Assembly: GCF_000010805.1 (NCBI RefSeq)
Contig: NC_012522.1
Location: 2,728,001-2,792,000 of the forward strand
Length of the DNA: 64,000 nucleotides
Direction of reading: 5' to 3'
Source of the DNA: Rhodococcus opacus B4
GTDB lineage: Bacteria; Actinomycetota; Actinomycetes; Mycobacteriales; Mycobacteriaceae
Shown here: one piece after another, positions 1 to 7,890 of the stretch
How positions within the stretch are numbered: position 1 is the stretch's first letter
Layout of the letters: every line of letters begins with the position of its first letter
Notes under the pieces: generated by a model
Told to the model about the DNA's origin: nothing
The model's database searches: none
What the model saw: only the letters and a program-made list of their open reading frames with translations
Program-made: the position numbers and the translations under genes

Positions 1-7
1 GGCTGAC

Positions 8-1159
8 GTGGCAGAGACGACCAACGCTCCCCTCGCAGGTGTCCGAATCGTCGAGCTCGCCGGAATCGGTCCGGGACCGTTCACGGGAATGATGCTCGCC
101 GACCTCGGCGCGGAGGTGATCTGCGTCGAACGCCCCGGCGGAAACCCCTGGGCCGCCAGCGGACACGGGGTCATGTTCCGCAGTCGCCGTTCGATCGCGG
201 TCGACCTCAAGTCGTCCCGCGGCGCCGAGATCGTGCGCCGGCTCTGCGAGAACGCGGACGGCATCGTCGAGACGTTCCGCCCCGGTGTAGCCGAGCGCCT
301 CGGCGTCGGGCCCGCCGACTGTATGGCGGTCAACCCCGCCCTCGTCTACGGCAGGATGACCGGCTGGGGTCAGGACGGACCCCTCGCATCGATGCCCGGG
401 CACGACATCAACTACATCGCACTCACAGGCGCACTGCACGCGATCGGACGTCGCGGCGAAGCGCCGGTCCCGCCGCTGAACCTCGTGGGCGACTTCGGCG
501 GCGGCGGAATGCTTCTCACGGTCGGCATGCTGGCCGGGATCATGTCCGCGCGGACCACCGGCGTAGGGCGCGTCGTCGACGCCGCGATGATCGACGGCGC
601 GTCGGCCCTGATGGCAATGTTCCACGGTCTCCGCGGAGAGGGGACGTTCACCGAGAATCGCGGCACCCACCTGCTCGACGCGGGCGCGTTCTTCTACGAC
701 GTGTACCGCACCCGGGACGACCAGTGGGTCAGCATCGGCGCCATCGAGGATCAGTTCTGGCAGGACCTCTGCGACGCACTGGAACTCCCGGAGGACCTGC
801 GCCACAACCAGTTCGACACCACCCGCTGGAACGAGTTCCGGGACGTCCTCGGCCGGCGTATCGCCACGTTCGACCGGGCCGAACTCGACGCACTGCTCCT
901 GGGACGCAATACGTGCTACGCCCCCGTCCTGACACTTGCCGACGCGGCCGCACACCCGCATCACGTGGCGCGCGGAACGTTCATCGAGGTCGACGGAATC
1001 GTGCAAGCCGCACCGGCTCCCCGGTTCGACGGCGCACCGGCCACCAAGCCGGGGCCGCCGCGCAAGCCCGGTGCCGACACGCGCCAGATCCTCGTCGACG
1101 CCGGATACGACGCCGCCGAGATCGAGGAGTTAGTCTCCAGCGGCGCTGCTGCAGAATAG
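8..1159 (+). CDS. CaiB/BaiF family, alpha-methylacyl-CoA racemase-like
   Basis: Encodes 383 residues, the usual length for the CaiB/BaiF family. Members either transfer CoA between acids or, in the racemase branch, interconvert the 2R and 2S epimers of 2-methyl-branched acyl-CoAs so that beta-oxidation can go on. Two motifs fit the racemase branch: GHDINYIAL (His132) and NLVGDFGGG (Asp162), which correspond to the His/Asp acid-base pair of alpha-methylacyl-CoA racemases. The start is GTG just after a TGA at 4-6 that must end an upstream gene, so it is probably inside a longer operon. Two acyl-CoA dehydrogenases converge on it, which suits branched-chain acyl-CoA degradation. The racemase role is inference; a CoA-transferase role is not excluded. 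Confidence 0.85.
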   Translation: MAETTNAPLAGVRIVELAGIGPGPFTGMMLADLGAEVICVERPGGNPWAASGHGVMFRSRRSIAVDLKSSRGAEIVRRLCENADGIVETFRPGVAERLGVGPADCMAVNPALVYGRMTGWGQDGPLASMPGHDINYIALTGALHAIGRRGEAPVPPLNLVGDFGGGGMLLTVGMLAGIMSARTTGVGRVVDAAMIDGASALMAMFHGLRGEGTFTENRGTHLLDAGAFFYDVYRTRDDQWVSIGAIEDQFWQDLCDALELPEDLRHNQFDTTRWNEFRDVLGRRIATFDRAELDALLLGRNTCYAPVLTLADAAAHPHHVARGTFIEVDGIVQAAPAPRFDGAPATKPGPPRKPGADTRQILVDAGYDAAEIEELVSSGAAAE

Positions 1160-1174
1160 TTTTCGCAACCACAT

Positions 1175-1210
1175 GAGGGCGGGCCGGGCATTCTTCCCCG
1201 GCCCGCCCTC
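1175..1210. terminator. Bidirectional stem-loop between convergent genes
   Basis: A perfect 14-bp inverted repeat (GAGGGCGGGCCGGG at 1175-1188, its complement at 1197-1210) with an 8-base loop lies between the stop codons of two convergent genes. Flanking bases ccacat/gtgtgg extend the stem with one mismatch. There is no clear U tract, as is common in actinobacteria. Confidence 0.8.
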
Positions 1211-1221
1211 GTGTGGTGTTC

Positions 1222-2361
1222 TCACAGTCCCAGGGAGCGTCCCACAATCTCCCGCATGATCTGGTTGGTGCCGCCGTAGATCTGCTGCACCCGCGAGTCC
1301 CGCCAGCGCCGGGCCACCTCGTACTCCTCCATGTAGCCGTACCCGCCGTGCAACTGCAGACACGTGTCCAGGGCCTCGAATTCGAGCTCGGTGGTCCAGA
1401 ACTTGGCTCCGGCCGCATCGGCCGCGGTGAGCTCACCGTTCCCGTGGGCGTCGAGGCAGCGGTCGAGATAGATCCGCGCGATCTGGACCTTGGTCGACAG
1501 TTCGGCCAGGGTGAACCGGTTCGCCTGGAAACTGCCGATCGGGCTCCCGAACGCACGCCGCTCCTTCGCGTACGACAACGCGAGTTCGAGGGCGTACTCG
1601 GCGCTCGCTACGGCAACCACGGCCATCGACAGCCGTTCCTGCGCGAGGTTCGCCATCAGGTAGCGCAAACCCTTGCCCGCTTCGCCGAGTACGTTCTCGG
1701 GCTGCACCTCCACGTTCTGAAAGAACAGTTCGGCCGTGTCCTGAGCTTTGCGACCGATCTTCGACAGCTTACGACCGCGTTCGAAGCCCGGTTGCCCGTC
1801 CTCGACGACGAAAAGCCCGAAGCCGCCGCCGTCCTCGTCGGGGATCCGTGCAGCGACGATCACGAGGTCGGCCTGCATGCCGCTGGTTACGAACGTCTTC
1901 GACCCCGTGATCCGCCAGCCGGATCCCTCCCGGCGCGCGGTCGTCTTGATCGCGCGCAGGTCCGATCCGGTCCCCGGCTCGGACATCGAGACAGCAATGG
2001 TGCGCTCACCGCTCACGATGTCGGGCAGCCAGCGTTTCTGCTGTGCCTCGTCTGCGATATCGAGGAAGTACGGGAGCACGATGTCGTTGGTGAGGGAGAA
2101 ACCGTCACCGACAGTCCCCGTCCGCACGACCTCCTCGTTCAGTACCGCATTGAACCGGAAGTCGCGCAGGCCGCCACCGCCGAATTCTTCCGGCGCGGCG
2201 AAGCCGACGAGACCCTGCGCCGCGGCGCGGCGCCAGAAGTCGCGGTCGACCATCCCCGCCTCTTCCCACTCGTCGGAGTGGGGCACTGCTTCTTTGATCA
2301 GGAAGGCGCGAACCGCCTCGCGGAACTGTTCGTGTTCGGGTTCGAAAATGGTGCGCTTCAT
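1222..2361 (-). CDS. Acyl-CoA dehydrogenase (first of tandem pair)
   Basis: A 379-residue FAD flavoprotein of the acyl-CoA dehydrogenase family, which forms 2-enoyl-CoA from acyl-CoA and passes electrons to electron-transfer flavoprotein. Seen: the SMSEPGTGSDL signature in the middle domain, the RAFG segment, and a C-terminal LQLHGGYGYM...IYGGTNQIMREI block. The usual IYEGT is IYGGT, so the catalytic Glu is not at that site, as in isovaleryl- and long-chain-type members. I chose the ATG at 2361 (MKRTIFEPEHEQF); the longer reading frame upstream is a shadow of the next gene. It starts 2 bases after the stop of the upstream dehydrogenase, so the two are co-transcribed. The exact acyl substrate cannot be told from sequence. 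Confidence 0.9.
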   Translation of the reverse strand: MKRTIFEPEHEQFREAVRAFLIKEAVPHSDEWEEAGMVDRDFWRRAAAQGLVGFAAPEEFGGGGLRDFRFNAVLNEEVVRTGTVGDGFSLTNDIVLPYFLDIADEAQQKRWLPDIVSGERTIAVSMSEPGTGSDLRAIKTTARREGSGWRITGSKTFVTSGMQADLVIVAARIPDEDGGGFGLFVVEDGQPGFERGRKLSKIGRKAQDTAELFFQNVEVQPENVLGEAGKGLRYLMANLAQERLSMAVVAVASAEYALELALSYAKERRAFGSPIGSFQANRFTLAELSTKVQIARIYLDRCLDAHGNGELTAADAAGAKFWTTELEFEALDTCLQLHGGYGYMEEYEVARRWRDSRVQQIYGGTNQIMREIVGRSLGL

Positions 2362-2363
2362 GG

Positions 2364-3533
2364 TCACAGGCCCATCGATCGGCCGATGATTTCGCGCATG
2401 ACCTCGCTCGTGCCACCGTAGATCCGCCCGATGCGTGCGTCGACGTAGGCCCGCGCGATCGGGTACTCGGTCATGTAGCCGTAGCCACCGAACAGCTGCA
2501 GGCAACGGTCGGTGGCGGTGCCCTGCAGCTCGGAGGCCGCGAGCTTGGCCATCGCGGCCCGTTCCGGCGTCAACGTGCCGGCGACGAGTTCTCTCACGCA
2601 GCCGTCGACGAAGGCCTGCATTACCTCCACCTCGGTCTTGATGCTCGCCAGCACGAATCGGGTGTTCTGGTAACTGCCTACGCTGCGCCCGAATACGCGT
2701 CGTTCCTTCACGTACCCGACCGCCCAGTCCAGCGCCTGCGCGGCGGACGCCACGCTTGCCACGGCGATCGTCATCCGCTCCTGAGCCAGATTCGACACGA
2801 GCGAGCGGAAACCGCTGCCCGCCTTCCCGAGCACGTTCGCCGCGGGAACCCGGGCATTGTCGAAGAACAACTCCGCGGTGTCCTGCGCGTGCATGCCGAT
2901 CTTCTCGAGATTGCGGCCCCGCTCGAACCCGGGAGTGTCCCGCTCGACCACGATCAGCGACAGGCCGCCGTGACGATCCGCGTCCCGGTCTGTGCGGGCC
3001 GCCACGATCACCAGATCGGCGTTGTGCCCATTGGAGATGAACGTCTTGCTGCCGTTCAGCACGTAGTGGTCACCGTCGAGGGTCGCCGTGGTGCCGATGC
3101 CCGCGAGGTCCGAGCCGGTACCGGGCTCGGTCATCGCGATCGCCGCGATCAGCTCGCCCGACGCCAGTCCGGGGAGCCACCGTTTCCGCTGGTCGTCGTT
3201 GGCGTAGGCGAGAAAGTACGGGACGCAGATGTCGTTGTGCAAGTTGATGCCGACCGAGACCGTCCCGGTGCGAGCGATCTCCTCCGCGATCACCGCGTTG
3301 AAGCGGAAGTCCGAGACCCCGCCGCCGCCGAACTCCTCCGGGATCTCCATGCCCAGAAAGCCGAGGTCGCCGGCCTCACGGAACACCTTGCGAGGCACGA
3401 TGCCGTCGCGCTCCCACTGGGCGTACTGCGGCACCACCCTCGATTCCAGGAACGACCGGAAGCTGTCGCGGAAGGCTTCGTGTTCGTCGTCGTACAGGGC
3501 GCGGCGAGCGCGCGCAGGCTTGTCATTGGTCAT
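2364..3533 (-). CDS. Acyl-CoA dehydrogenase (second of tandem pair)
   Basis: A 389-residue acyl-CoA dehydrogenase clearly paralogous to its downstream neighbour, with shared blocks such as EFGGGG(V/L)(S/R)DFRFNAV, AMTEPGTGSDL and LFGGYGYM...IYGGTSEVMREIIGRSMGL. Like its partner it has IYGGT in place of IYEGT. The start is the ATG at 3533 (MTNDKPARARRALYDDEHEAF); an in-frame ATG at 3557 would add 8 residues (MDALYDAA) and overlaps a palindrome that looks regulatory, so I prefer the shorter form. It is the first gene of a two-gene operon. With the racemase-like gene opposite, a role in methyl-branched or sterol side-chain acyl-CoA oxidation is plausible but not proven. Confidence 0.88.
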   Translation of the reverse strand: MTNDKPARARRALYDDEHEAFRDSFRSFLESRVVPQYAQWERDGIVPRKVFREAGDLGFLGMEIPEEFGGGGVSDFRFNAVIAEEIARTGTVSVGINLHNDICVPYFLAYANDDQRKRWLPGLASGELIAAIAMTEPGTGSDLAGIGTTATLDGDHYVLNGSKTFISNGHNADLVIVAARTDRDADRHGGLSLIVVERDTPGFERGRNLEKIGMHAQDTAELFFDNARVPAANVLGKAGSGFRSLVSNLAQERMTIAVASVASAAQALDWAVGYVKERRVFGRSVGSYQNTRFVLASIKTEVEVMQAFVDGCVRELVAGTLTPERAAMAKLAASELQGTATDRCLQLFGGYGYMTEYPIARAYVDARIGRIYGGTSEVMREIIGRSMGL

Positions 3534-3555
3534 GGCAGCATCGTACAAGGCATCC

Positions 3556-3568
3556 ATACACTATGTAT
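3556..3568 (-). promoter_or_regulatory. Palindrome upstream of the acyl-CoA dehydrogenase pair
   Basis: ATACA-CTA-TGTAT is a perfect 5-bp inverted repeat with a 3-base spacer, 23 bases upstream of the chosen start, in an AT-richer stretch. Its position suits an operator or the -10 region of the dehydrogenase promoter. No regulator gene is adjacent, so the function is only inferred. Confidence 0.4.
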
Positions 3569-3585
3569 AGCCTTAGTGTCTTCCG

Positions 3586-3630
3586 CACGTGAGTGGCAAA
3601 GCGTCCCCCGACACGCTTTGCCGCTCACCT
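3586..3630. repeat. 3'-end palindromic repeat, family A, copy 1
   Basis: Arms GTGAGTGGCAAAGCGT (3589-3604) and ACGCTTTGCCGCTCAC (3613-3628) form a 16-bp stem with one mismatch. The same element occurs at 15222, 40582 and 40641. The TGA stop codon of the M20 hydrolase on the minus strand is the TGA of the GGTGAG at the edge of the repeat. It is probably a transcription-terminating or RNA-stabilising element that has been copied round the genome. Confidence 0.85.
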
Positions 3631-4854
3631 GGCAGTGGCCCAGTCCGCCATCACGTCCGCCAGCGCCTCGGCGCCGCGGTTGCAATCGTCCGATTCGGCG
3701 AACTCGTCGGGCGAGTGGGACACGCCGGTGGGGTTGCGGACGAACATCATCGCGGTGGGCACCTTCGCCGACAGGATGCCGGCGTCGTGCCCGGCCGCAG
3801 TGGGGAGGACGGGGATGTCGCCGAGGTGGGCGAGGGAGCGGCGAAGCCGTTCGCGGGTGTCGTGCGGGAACTCGACGATCGGCGTCACCGATTCGGCGTC
3901 GACCTCGAGGCCGATACCGTCGGCGGCCGCGTAGGCCTGCGCCTCGACGGTGATCTGCTGCACCAGTTTCGTCAGCGTCTCTTCGTCCGCGGCGCGGGCG
4001 TCGAGCCACGCCCGCACCTCCGACGGAATCGCGTTGGCACCGTTGGGAAGTACCCGTACCTTGCCGAACGTCGCGACCGCCTCGTGCAGCGTCGCGGCGG
4101 ACCGGGCGGTGTGGACCGAGGACGCGTATGCGAGCATCGGGTCGCGGCGATCGACGAGCCGGGTGGCGCCCGCGTGGTTGGCCTCACCGGAGAACACGAA
4201 CTGCCACCGTCCGTGCGGCCAGATCGACGACGCGACGGCGATGGGACTGTCGATCAGATCGAGGGCGCGTCCCTGCTCGACGTGCAGTTCGACGTACACG
4301 CCGACGCGGTCGACAAGGTCGGGGTCCTCGCCGAGATGCTTCGGGTCTCGGCCCGCTGAGATCAGGGCCTCGCCGAGGCTGATGCCGTCGTTGTCCCGCA
4401 GCGCCAGCGCACGCGCGGGTGCCACCGCGCCGGTGGAGAGTTGCGAGCCGACACACGCCACACCGAACCGGGCGCCCTCCTCGTCGGAGAATGCCGTCAC
4501 CGCCACCGGACGCGTCGGCACGATCCCCCGCTCGCGGACGAGGTCGATCGCCGCGAACGCGGACACCACCCCCAGCGGTCCGTCGTAGGCACCGCCGTCG
4601 GGTACCGAATCGAGGTGCGATCCGGTGACGAAACTGTCGCGGGGATCACCCTCCCAGCCTGCAGGCATCCACCAGGCCCACAGGTTGCCGTTGCGGTCTT
4701 CCTCGACGCTCATCCCCCGCTGCCGGGCGCAGTCGCCGAACCATTCGCGCAGCGTCAGGTCGGCGTCGTTCCACGCGAATCGGCGGTACCCCCGTGTCGA
4801 CTTGTGCTGTCCCACATCGAGGATGCTCGCCCACAGCGAATCGAAGGAAGTCAT
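3625..4854 (-). CDS. M20 family Zn-dependent amidohydrolase (allantoate / N-carbamoyl amino acid type)
   Basis: A 409-residue member of the M20 metallopeptidase family, of the branch holding allantoate amidohydrolases and N-carbamoyl-L-amino acid hydrolases, which cleave ureido or amide bonds with a two-zinc centre. Seen: GSHLDSVPDGGAYDGPLGV (metal-binding His and bridging Asp, about residues 78-96) and FSDEEGARFG (catalytic Glu pair), then HVEQGR and a C-terminal GHDAG with a metal-binding His. It starts with ATG at 4854, and its stop codon lies in a family A repeat. It shares the minus strand with the downstream end of the glutamate-synthase-like operon but is separated from it by a strong stem-loop, so it is probably its own transcript. 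It could release ammonia from a nitrogen compound, which fits the nitrogen theme next door. The substrate is unknown. Confidence 0.85.
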   Translation of the reverse strand: MTSFDSLWASILDVGQHKSTRGYRRFAWNDADLTLREWFGDCARQRGMSVEEDRNGNLWAWWMPAGWEGDPRDSFVTGSHLDSVPDGGAYDGPLGVVSAFAAIDLVRERGIVPTRPVAVTAFSDEEGARFGVACVGSQLSTGAVAPARALALRDNDGISLGEALISAGRDPKHLGEDPDLVDRVGVYVELHVEQGRALDLIDSPIAVASSIWPHGRWQFVFSGEANHAGATRLVDRRDPMLAYASSVHTARSAATLHEAVATFGKVRVLPNGANAIPSEVRAWLDARAADEETLTKLVQQITVEAQAYAAADGIGLEVDAESVTPIVEFPHDTRERLRRSLAHLGDIPVLPTAAGHDAGILSAKVPTAMMFVRNPTGVSHSPDEFAESDDCNRGAEALADVMADWATAR

Positions 4855-4896
4855 GTTCTCGGTCCTCTACTCATAGTTCGGCTGACAGGCGCTTCG

Positions 4897-4946
4897 CGCC
4901 CGTGCGCCTTTCTGGTTGTTCCAGCTACCAAAAAGGCGCACGGGCG
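4897..4946. terminator. Long stem-loop after the glxBCD-type operon
   Basis: A perfect 15-bp inverted repeat (CGCCCGTGCGCCTTT at 4897-4911, complement at 4932-4946) with a 20-base loop that itself holds a small CTGG/CCAG hairpin. It lies 11 bases past the stop of the FMN glutamate-synthase gene and 42 bases before the M20 gene start, so it would end transcription of the upstream operon. Confidence 0.75.
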
Positions 4947-4956
4947 GCGGAGCCGC

Positions 4957-6273
4957 CTACAGGGCGCCGGGGATCCAGGTGGTTCCGGCGAGGGGCACGC
5001 GGGCCATCGCCGACGCCTCGACGGTGAGGGCGACGAGGTCCTCGGGTTCGAGGTTGCGCAGGTGCGACTTGCCGCAGGCGCGGGCGAGGGTCTGCGCCTC
5101 CATGGTGAGCACCCGCAGGTAGTTGGCGAGCCGTCGGCCGCCTTCGACGGGGTCGAGGTTCTTCGACAGTTCCGGGTCCTGCGTGGTGATCCCGGCGGGG
5201 TCCTGCCCGGCCTGGAAGTCGTCGTAGAAGCCGGCGGCCGAGCCCAGTTCCTCGTAGTGCTTCGCGTAGCGGGGGCTGTTGTCGCCCAGCGCGATCAGGG
5301 CGGCGGTGCCGATCGCGACGGCGTCCGCGCCGAGGGCCATGGCCTTCGCGACGTCGGCACCACTGCGGATTCCCCCCGACACGATGAGCTGTACCTTCCT
5401 ATGCACCCCGAGTTCCTGCAGCGCCTGGACCGCCTGCGGGATCGCGGCGAGAGTGGGAATGCCGACGTGCTCGATGAACACGTCCTGGGTGGCGGCGGTG
5501 CCACCCTGCATGCCGTCGACCACCACGACGTCGGCACCGGCCTTCACGGCGAGCTTGACGTCGTAGTAGGTGCGGGTGGCGCCGACCTTGATGTAGATCG
5601 GCTTCTCCCAGTTGGTGATCTCGCGCAGTTCGATGATCTTGATGGCGAGGTCGTCGGGGCCGGTCCAGTCGGGGTGCCTGCACGCGGACCGCTGGTCGAC
5701 GCCCATCGGCAGGGTGCGCATCCCAGCGACGCGTTCGGTGATCTTCTGCCCCAGCAACATTCCGCCGCCGCCGGGCTTGGCGCCCTGGCCGAGGACGATC
5801 TCGATGGCGTCGGCCTTGCGCAGATCGTCCGGGTTCATCCCGTACCGCGACGGCAGGTACTGGTAGACGAGGTTCTTCGACTGCCCGCGCTCCTCCGGGG
5901 TCATGCCGCCGTCACCGGTGGTGGTGGACGTGCCCACCTCGCTGGCGCCGCGCCCGAGGGCCTCCTTCGCCTGCCCGGACAGCGCCCCGAAGCTCATCCC
6001 TGCGATGGTGATCGGGATGTCCAGGTGCAGTGGGAACTTGGCGTTCCGGTCGCCGAGCACGACGTCGGTGTCGCACTTCTCCCGGTACCCCTCGAGCGGG
6101 TACCGCGACATCGAGGCACCGAGGAACAGCAGGTCGTCGAAGTGGGGCAGCTTGCGCTTGGCGCCCCAGCCGCGGATGTCGTAGATGCCGGTCTCTGCGG
6201 CCCGCTGGATCTCGGAGATGACGCCGCGGTCGAACGTCGCCGATTCGCGCAGGGCCGGGTTCGGGGTGTTCAT
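4957..6273 (-). CDS. glxD: FMN-binding glutamate synthase family protein (GlxD/MgsC type)
   Basis: Encodes 438 residues matching the central and FMN-binding part of the glutamate synthase large subunit as a stand-alone protein. Seen: IAGMSFGALSGQAKEALGRGA, GDGGMTPEER, GQGAKPGGGGMLLGQKIT and a (beta/alpha)8-barrel end with VVVDGMQGGTAAT and SGGIRSGADVAKAMALGADAVAIGTAAL (FMN phosphate site). In families known from methylamine users this is the third part of N-methylglutamate synthase, which moves the methylamine nitrogen onto glutamate; in other bacteria the same trio (glxBCD) is of unknown function. It is the last gene of the block glnT-glxB-glxC-glxD, 10 bases after glxC, and ends in a strong stem-loop. 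The family call is firm; the reaction is inferred from context. Confidence 0.88.
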   Translation of the reverse strand: MNTPNPALRESATFDRGVISEIQRAAETGIYDIRGWGAKRKLPHFDDLLFLGASMSRYPLEGYREKCDTDVVLGDRNAKFPLHLDIPITIAGMSFGALSGQAKEALGRGASEVGTSTTTGDGGMTPEERGQSKNLVYQYLPSRYGMNPDDLRKADAIEIVLGQGAKPGGGGMLLGQKITERVAGMRTLPMGVDQRSACRHPDWTGPDDLAIKIIELREITNWEKPIYIKVGATRTYYDVKLAVKAGADVVVVDGMQGGTAATQDVFIEHVGIPTLAAIPQAVQALQELGVHRKVQLIVSGGIRSGADVAKAMALGADAVAIGTAALIALGDNSPRYAKHYEELGSAAGFYDDFQAGQDPAGITTQDPELSKNLDPVEGGRRLANYLRVLTMEAQTLARACGKSHLRNLEPEDLVALTVEASAMARVPLAGTTWIPGAL

Positions 6274-6283
6274 GACGGTTCTC

Positions 6284-6982
6284 CTAGTACGCGCTGGCGT
6301 TGTCGACGTGGAAGTTGTAGAGCTGGCGGGCGGAGCCGTAACGGGTGAACTCGGACGGGTCGGCGTCGAACCCGGCGGCGTCGAGCAACTCCCGCAGTTC
6401 GGTCAGGTGCTCCTCGCGCATCTCCTTCTTGATGCAGTCGGCGCCGAGGGAGGCGACGGTGCCGCGGACGTAGATCCGGGCCTCGTACAGCGAGTCGCCG
6501 AGCGCCTCGCCGGCGTCGCCGAGGACGACGAGACGTCCGGCCTGGCCCATGAACGCGGACATGTGCCCGATGTTGCCGCCGACGACGATGTCGACGCCCT
6601 TCATCGAAATCCCGCAGCGGGCAGCGGCGTTGCCGTCGATCACGAGCAGTCCGCCGTGCGCGGTGGCGCCCGCGGACTGGGACGCATCGCCCTTGATACG
6701 CACCGTCCCCGACATCATGTTCTCCGCGACCCCAACGCCGGCGTTGCCGGTCACCGTCACGGTAGCGTGCTGGTTCATGCCGGCGCAGTAGTAGCCGACG
6801 TGGCCCTCGATGGTGACGTCGATGTCGGAGTCGAGGCCGCAGGCGAGCGCATGCGCGCCCTGGGGGCCGGTGACGGTGACCGTCTTCGGCGCCTCGGGCG
6901 AGGTGAGCCGCTCGTTGACGGCCCGGGTGCTCGACGTCGCGAGGTCAAGGACAGTTGCTTCGGTGGTGGCTACCGGTGCCAT
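6284..6982 (-). CDS. glxC: GXGXG-domain protein (GlxC/MgsB type)
   Basis: A 232-residue protein corresponding to the C-terminal GXGXG beta-helix domain of glutamate synthase as its own subunit. Seen: repeated glycine-rich turns such as VTVTGNAGVGVAENMMSG, GGLLVIDGNAAARCGISM, GGNIGHMSAFMGQAGRLVVLGDAG and IYVRG. In the glutamate synthases this domain is structural and lines the ammonia channel. I chose the ATG at 6982 (MAPVATTEAT) because it overlaps the end of glxB by 13 bases; the longer frame upstream is a shadow of glxB. The C-terminal 50 residues (AREEHLTELRELLDAAG-like helix) extend past the domain. It is the middle subunit of the split enzyme. Confidence 0.88.
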   Translation of the reverse strand: MAPVATTEATVLDLATSSTRAVNERLTSPEAPKTVTVTGPQGAHALACGLDSDIDVTIEGHVGYYCAGMNQHATVTVTGNAGVGVAENMMSGTVRIKGDASQSAGATAHGGLLVIDGNAAARCGISMKGVDIVVGGNIGHMSAFMGQAGRLVVLGDAGEALGDSLYEARIYVRGTVASLGADCIKKEMREEHLTELRELLDAAGFDADPSEFTRYGSARQLYNFHVDNASAY

Positions 6983-7866
6983 ACGTACACCTCTTCCGGT
7001 TCGGGCTCGAAGATTCGGGCGTTGTCGACGCCGGGCAGGTTCGCCAGGGCGCGGTATTCGGAGGCCATCGCGACCCACTGGTCGGTCTCGGCGATGACGG
7101 CGGGTTTGCAGGAGATGGCGTCCCGGACCACGGCGAACGAGTCGGCGGTCGAGACGAGCAGGGTGTAGAAGCCGTCGAACGTCTCGTTGAGCATCAGCAG
7201 CGCCTTCTCCAGGTCTACGCCCTCGGCGAGCTGCTTGGCGACGAACCGCGCCCCGACCTCGGTGTCGTTGGCACTGTCGAACACGACGCCGTCGCGCTCG
7301 AGCTGATGCTTGATGCTCATGTGGTTCGAGAACGACCCGTTGTGCACCAGGCATTCGTCGGGGCCGACGGAAAACGGGTGCGAACCCTCGGCGGTGACGG
7401 CGGATTCGGTGGCCATCCGGGTGTGCGCGACCCCCTGCCAGCCGCTGGCGGACGGCAGCCCGAACCGGTGCGCCAGGTCGATGGGATTGCCGACACCCTT
7501 GAGGACGGTCAGGTCGTCGCCGAAGCCGATGATTCGGGCCGACGGCACCACACTGCGGACGGCCGCCGCGAGGTCTTCCGCGCCGACGACGCCGTGCAGG
7601 ATCGTCGTCGGGGTCAGGTCGATTCCGGTGACAGTGGTGTCGAGCGATGCCGACAGCGTTGCGGCGAGTTCTCCTGCGGGGATGGGGCAGTCGAGCAGCG
7701 AGACCGTGGACTCACCTTCCGGTGACCAGGTTCGGTCGCCGTAGATTGCCATCCCGGCGGAATCGGGTCCGCGGTCGCACATCTGCCCGAGCATGTCGGT
7801 GAGCAGGGCGCCGAGTTGTGGGTAGAGGGACGGCTCACGCAAGTGAAGTCCGACGATTCCACACAT
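6970..7866 (-). CDS. glxB: Class II glutamine amidotransferase subunit (GlxB/MgsA type)
   Basis: Encodes 298 residues with an N-terminal nucleophile amidotransferase fold: it begins MCGIVGLHL, so Cys2 becomes the N-terminal catalytic cysteine after Met removal. DRGPDSAGMAIYGD, HTRMATES and VHNGSFSNH follow in the normal class II order. In the family this subunit releases ammonia (or, for N-methylglutamate synthase, methylamine from gamma-glutamylmethylamide) and hands it to the FMN subunit. It lies 24 bases after glnT and overlaps glxC by 13 bases, which supports a fixed complex stoichiometry. Class assignment is firm; whether the natural substrate is glutamine or gamma-glutamylmethylamide is inferred from the neighbouring amine genes. 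Confidence 0.88.
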   Translation of the reverse strand: MCGIVGLHLREPSLYPQLGALLTDMLGQMCDRGPDSAGMAIYGDRTWSPEGESTVSLLDCPIPAGELAATLSASLDTTVTGIDLTPTTILHGVVGAEDLAAAVRSVVPSARIIGFGDDLTVLKGVGNPIDLAHRFGLPSASGWQGVAHTRMATESAVTAEGSHPFSVGPDECLVHNGSFSNHMSIKHQLERDGVVFDSANDTEVGARFVAKQLAEGVDLEKALLMLNETFDGFYTLLVSTADSFAVVRDAISCKPAVIAETDQWVAMASEYRALANLPGVDNARIFEPEPEEVYVWHR

Positions 7867-7890
7867 GGATGTCTCCTTTCGGGAGGTCTG

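Noticed and set aside
4441..6348. A 635-codon plus-strand open frame over glxD
   Set aside because: It is antisense to glxD and the M20 gene; no protein-like motifs.
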